NCBI GenBank assembly: GCA_030018575.1
Contig: JASEIA010000076.1
Span: forward strand, 1-6,982
Source: Nanobdellota archaeon
GTDB lineage: Archaea; Nanobdellota; Nanobdellia; SCGC-AAA011-G17; GW2011-AR17
DNA length: 6,982 bases
Direction: 5' to 3'
Made by a program: the position numbers and the translations under genes. The notes under the pieces are model-generated. The model was not told the DNA's origin. It was given only the letters and a program-made list of their open reading frames with translations, and did no database searches. This document shows positions 5,896 to 6,982 of this stretch, piece after piece (the stretch's first letter is position 1; every line of letters begins with the position of its first letter).

Positions 5896-5916
5896 GAGAA
5901 ACTTATTTTTCAGGGG

Positions 5917-5924
5917 TTTATATA
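5917..5924 (-). promoter_or_regulatory. TATA box of ugd
   Basis: The minus strand reads TATATAAA from 5924 to 5917. Initiation about 25 nt downstream, near 5895, gives a leader of roughly 12 nt that just includes the SD. Confidence 0.6.
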
Positions 5925-5929
5925 CATTG

Positions 5930-5950
5930 TGCAAAACATCTCTTTTTGCA
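5930..5950. promoter_or_regulatory. Inverted repeat TGCAAAA-N7-TTTTGCA, possible operator
   Basis: Perfect 7-bp arms (5930-5936 and 5944-5950) are separated by 7 bp, directly upstream of the ugd TATA box where the BRE would lie. This size suits a dimeric regulator. Its edge is about 26 bp from the nearest TATA-like box on the plus side, so it could act on ugd alone or on both divergent genes. The A/T-rich arms mean chance cannot be excluded. Confidence 0.4.
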
Positions 5951-5975
5951 ATCTTTTAACATCTTGCTGAAAAAG

Positions 5976-6010
5976 TTTATAATCTCTTTGTTATATACTC
6001 TCTTTATAAT
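5976..6010 (+). promoter_or_regulatory. Cluster of three TATA-like boxes before the 6030 gene
   Basis: TTTATAAT at 5976-5983, TTATATAC at 5991-5998 and TTTATAAT at 6003-6010 lie in a 35-bp stretch with short CTCTTT linkers. Since the SD of the next gene is at 6016-6022, the first box is best placed to give a leader that includes it (start near 6004). The middle box would start near 6019, inside the SD. The third is too close to be useful. Confidence 0.5.
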
Positions 6011-6015
6011 CATTC

Positions 6016-6022
6016 AGGAGGA
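6016..6022 (+). promoter_or_regulatory. Ribosome binding site of the 6030 gene
   Basis: AGGAGGA ends 7 nt before ATG 6030, near-ideal spacing. It fixes the start and indicates a leadered, probably well-translated mRNA, unlike the leaderless neighbours. Confidence 0.8.
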
Positions 6023-6029
6023 CACTAAA

Positions 6030-6982
6030 ATGGCTTGCGACGGAAACTGCAAAAAGAGAAAGGCAATGGCGACAGCCGTGGACCAGTTCCACAAGTGGGA
6101 CGACATGGTTTTCAAGGGCATTGACGGGATTCCGCCTTTGGTTAATGTTAAATTATCCGCTTACACAATGGATTTCTTCATGAGGGAGAAAGAGCTTCTT
6201 CAGCTTTTGTTTGCTTCAAACCCCTCGCATCCTGAAAGGACAAACACAAATATTGCAACTGTATTATATGATAAGGCTAAATTAGTTGGCATTGCGATTG
6301 AATACGGCGACAATGAAAAGGCTTATGTTTCAATGGACAAGCTTGACAAGAGAAGGTTCATTGGCTTGCCTGGCTGGCAGGCTGAGCCTGAAAAGCACGC
6401 GGGAATCTTGAGAGCAAGAATCAGGGAATACACAGGCAGGGACATAGGGCTGATAAAGTGCGCTGACCTTATGGGGTTCTTCGGCGGTTTGAATAAAGTG
6501 GTTGAAAACCCGAACACGCTTGAAATGCTTTTGGAAGGCGCGAAGTTTGCCGCAAACTGCGTGGCTTATGGGTGCCTTTCAATACAGCCTGAGCCGAAGT
6601 TCTTTTCTTATTTGAGAATGCTGAACAGGCTGACTGGCACAATGGATGCAAAGGATTTGGCAGAGAAGATAAACTCAGCTTTGCCTGACTTTGCAATGGG
6701 GTTTGTATTGCAGGGGAAATCAGGTGATTTTGCTTCTGTTGAGATTTATGCTAAAGATGGAAAGCTTGGTTTTTATGATTACGGGGATTTGATCCCTGTC
6801 GAGTGCCATGGTGTGCCTCTGAAGAAAGCGATAAGAGCTGTCAAGGACTGCTACGGGAAACAAGACATTACACAAGACATTACAATAGGACTTTCAACAG
6901 ATTTCCTGTACAATGCAATGAAGGCGGCTTTGACTTATTCGCCTTACAAATTAGGAAAGGCGGTGTTTAACGCTGTAAGGAA
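6030..6982 (+). CDS. Hypothetical protein, 3' end outside the window
   Basis: The frame is open from ATG 6030 to the last base, giving at least 317 residues without a stop. I do not recognise the family. The N-terminus MACDGNCKKRK has a C3-xxx-C7 pair followed by basic residues, and more cysteines appear later (CADLMGFFGG, NCVAYGC, VECHG, KDCYGK). No signal peptide or clear membrane helix is visible. The protein mixes amphipathic helices (MDFFMREKELLQLLF) with strand-like segments (NIATVLYDKAKLVGIAIEYG, FASVEIYAKDGKLGFYDYGDLIPV), suggesting a globular soluble protein. A strong SD and a multi-box promoter suggest good expression. A QDIT-QDIT repeat near residues 278-285 comes from a 12-bp tandem duplication. 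It is divergent from ugd with 146 bp between, so a shared regulator is possible, but no functional link is shown. Codon use resembles the neighbours. Confidence 0.75.
   Translation, partial: MACDGNCKKRKAMATAVDQFHKWDDMVFKGIDGIPPLVNVKLSAYTMDFFMREKELLQLLFASNPSHPERTNTNIATVLYDKAKLVGIAIEYGDNEKAYVSMDKLDKRRFIGLPGWQAEPEKHAGILRARIREYTGRDIGLIKCADLMGFFGGLNKVVENPNTLEMLLEGAKFAANCVAYGCLSIQPEPKFFSYLRMLNRLTGTMDAKDLAEKINSALPDFAMGFVLQGKSGDFASVEIYAKDGKLGFYDYGDLIPVECHGVPLKKAIRAVKDCYGKQDITQDITIGLSTDFLYNAMKAALTYSPYKLGKAVFNAVR
6861..6884 (+). repeat. Perfect 12-bp in-frame tandem duplication
   Basis: The unit CAAGACATTACA occurs twice back to back (6861-6872, 6873-6884) and encodes QDIT twice. The length keeps the frame. 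It is likely a recent slippage event in a surface loop. Confidence 0.9.

Noticed and set aside
1..6982. Defence system, CRISPR array, IS element or tRNA
   Set aside because: No spaced repeats, transposase, terminal inverted repeats, cas-like proteins or tRNA cloverleaf were seen. The tandem repeats are isolated duplications.

Overview
This window most likely comes from an archaeon. Four signals support that. Archaeal-type TATA boxes (variants of TTTATATA or CTTATAAR) sit about 25 nt upstream of start codons. Several genes look leaderless. There is a two-gene ADP-forming acetate-CoA ligase. The first gene product has an archaeal-style helix-hairpin-helix plus RNase H-like layout. Small compact genes with mixed leaderless and Shine-Dalgarno (SD) starts would suit a DPANN-like lineage such as Woesearchaeota or Pacearchaeota, but that placement is a guess without a marker gene.

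Layout. Positions 1-479 hold no gene I can support. This stretch has an imperfect nested inverted repeat (75-145), a palindromic TATA-like box (159-166), a perfect 25-bp tandem duplication (221-270), and a GC-rich block (95 of 160 bases G+C at 271-430, against 67 of 160 at 481-640) full of short hairpins. It ends in a perfect 8-bp stem in which an anti-SD-like sequence pairs with a consensus SD (428-456). It may encode a structured RNA or a long regulatory leader. The plus strand then carries a DEDDy 3'-5' exonuclease-like protein (480-1214), an unrecognised 136-aa protein with a leaderless promoter (1249-1659), and the beta and alpha subunits of ADP-forming acetyl-CoA synthetase overlapping by 4 nt (1717-2373, 2370-3752).

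A short convergent intergenic region (3753-3840) separates these from two minus-strand genes. These are a small zinc-phospholipase C/P1-nuclease-like protein (3841-4455, with its own leaderless promoter) and, upstream of it, UDP-glucose 6-dehydrogenase (4492-5883, TTG start with a strong SD). A 146-bp divergent promoter region with a 7-7-7 inverted repeat and three TATA-like boxes lies before an unrecognised plus-strand gene (6030 to beyond the window end).

How the genes work together. The acd pair makes ATP and acetate (or another acid) from acyl-CoA, ADP and phosphate, the usual energy-conserving step of fermentative archaea. UDP-glucose dehydrogenase makes UDP-glucuronate for surface glycans or glycoproteins. 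Each remaining gene appears to have its own promoter, so the window looks like ordinary chromosome with independent transcription units rather than one multi-gene system. The least explained parts are the 1-479 region, the 1249-1659 protein and the protein beginning at 6030.
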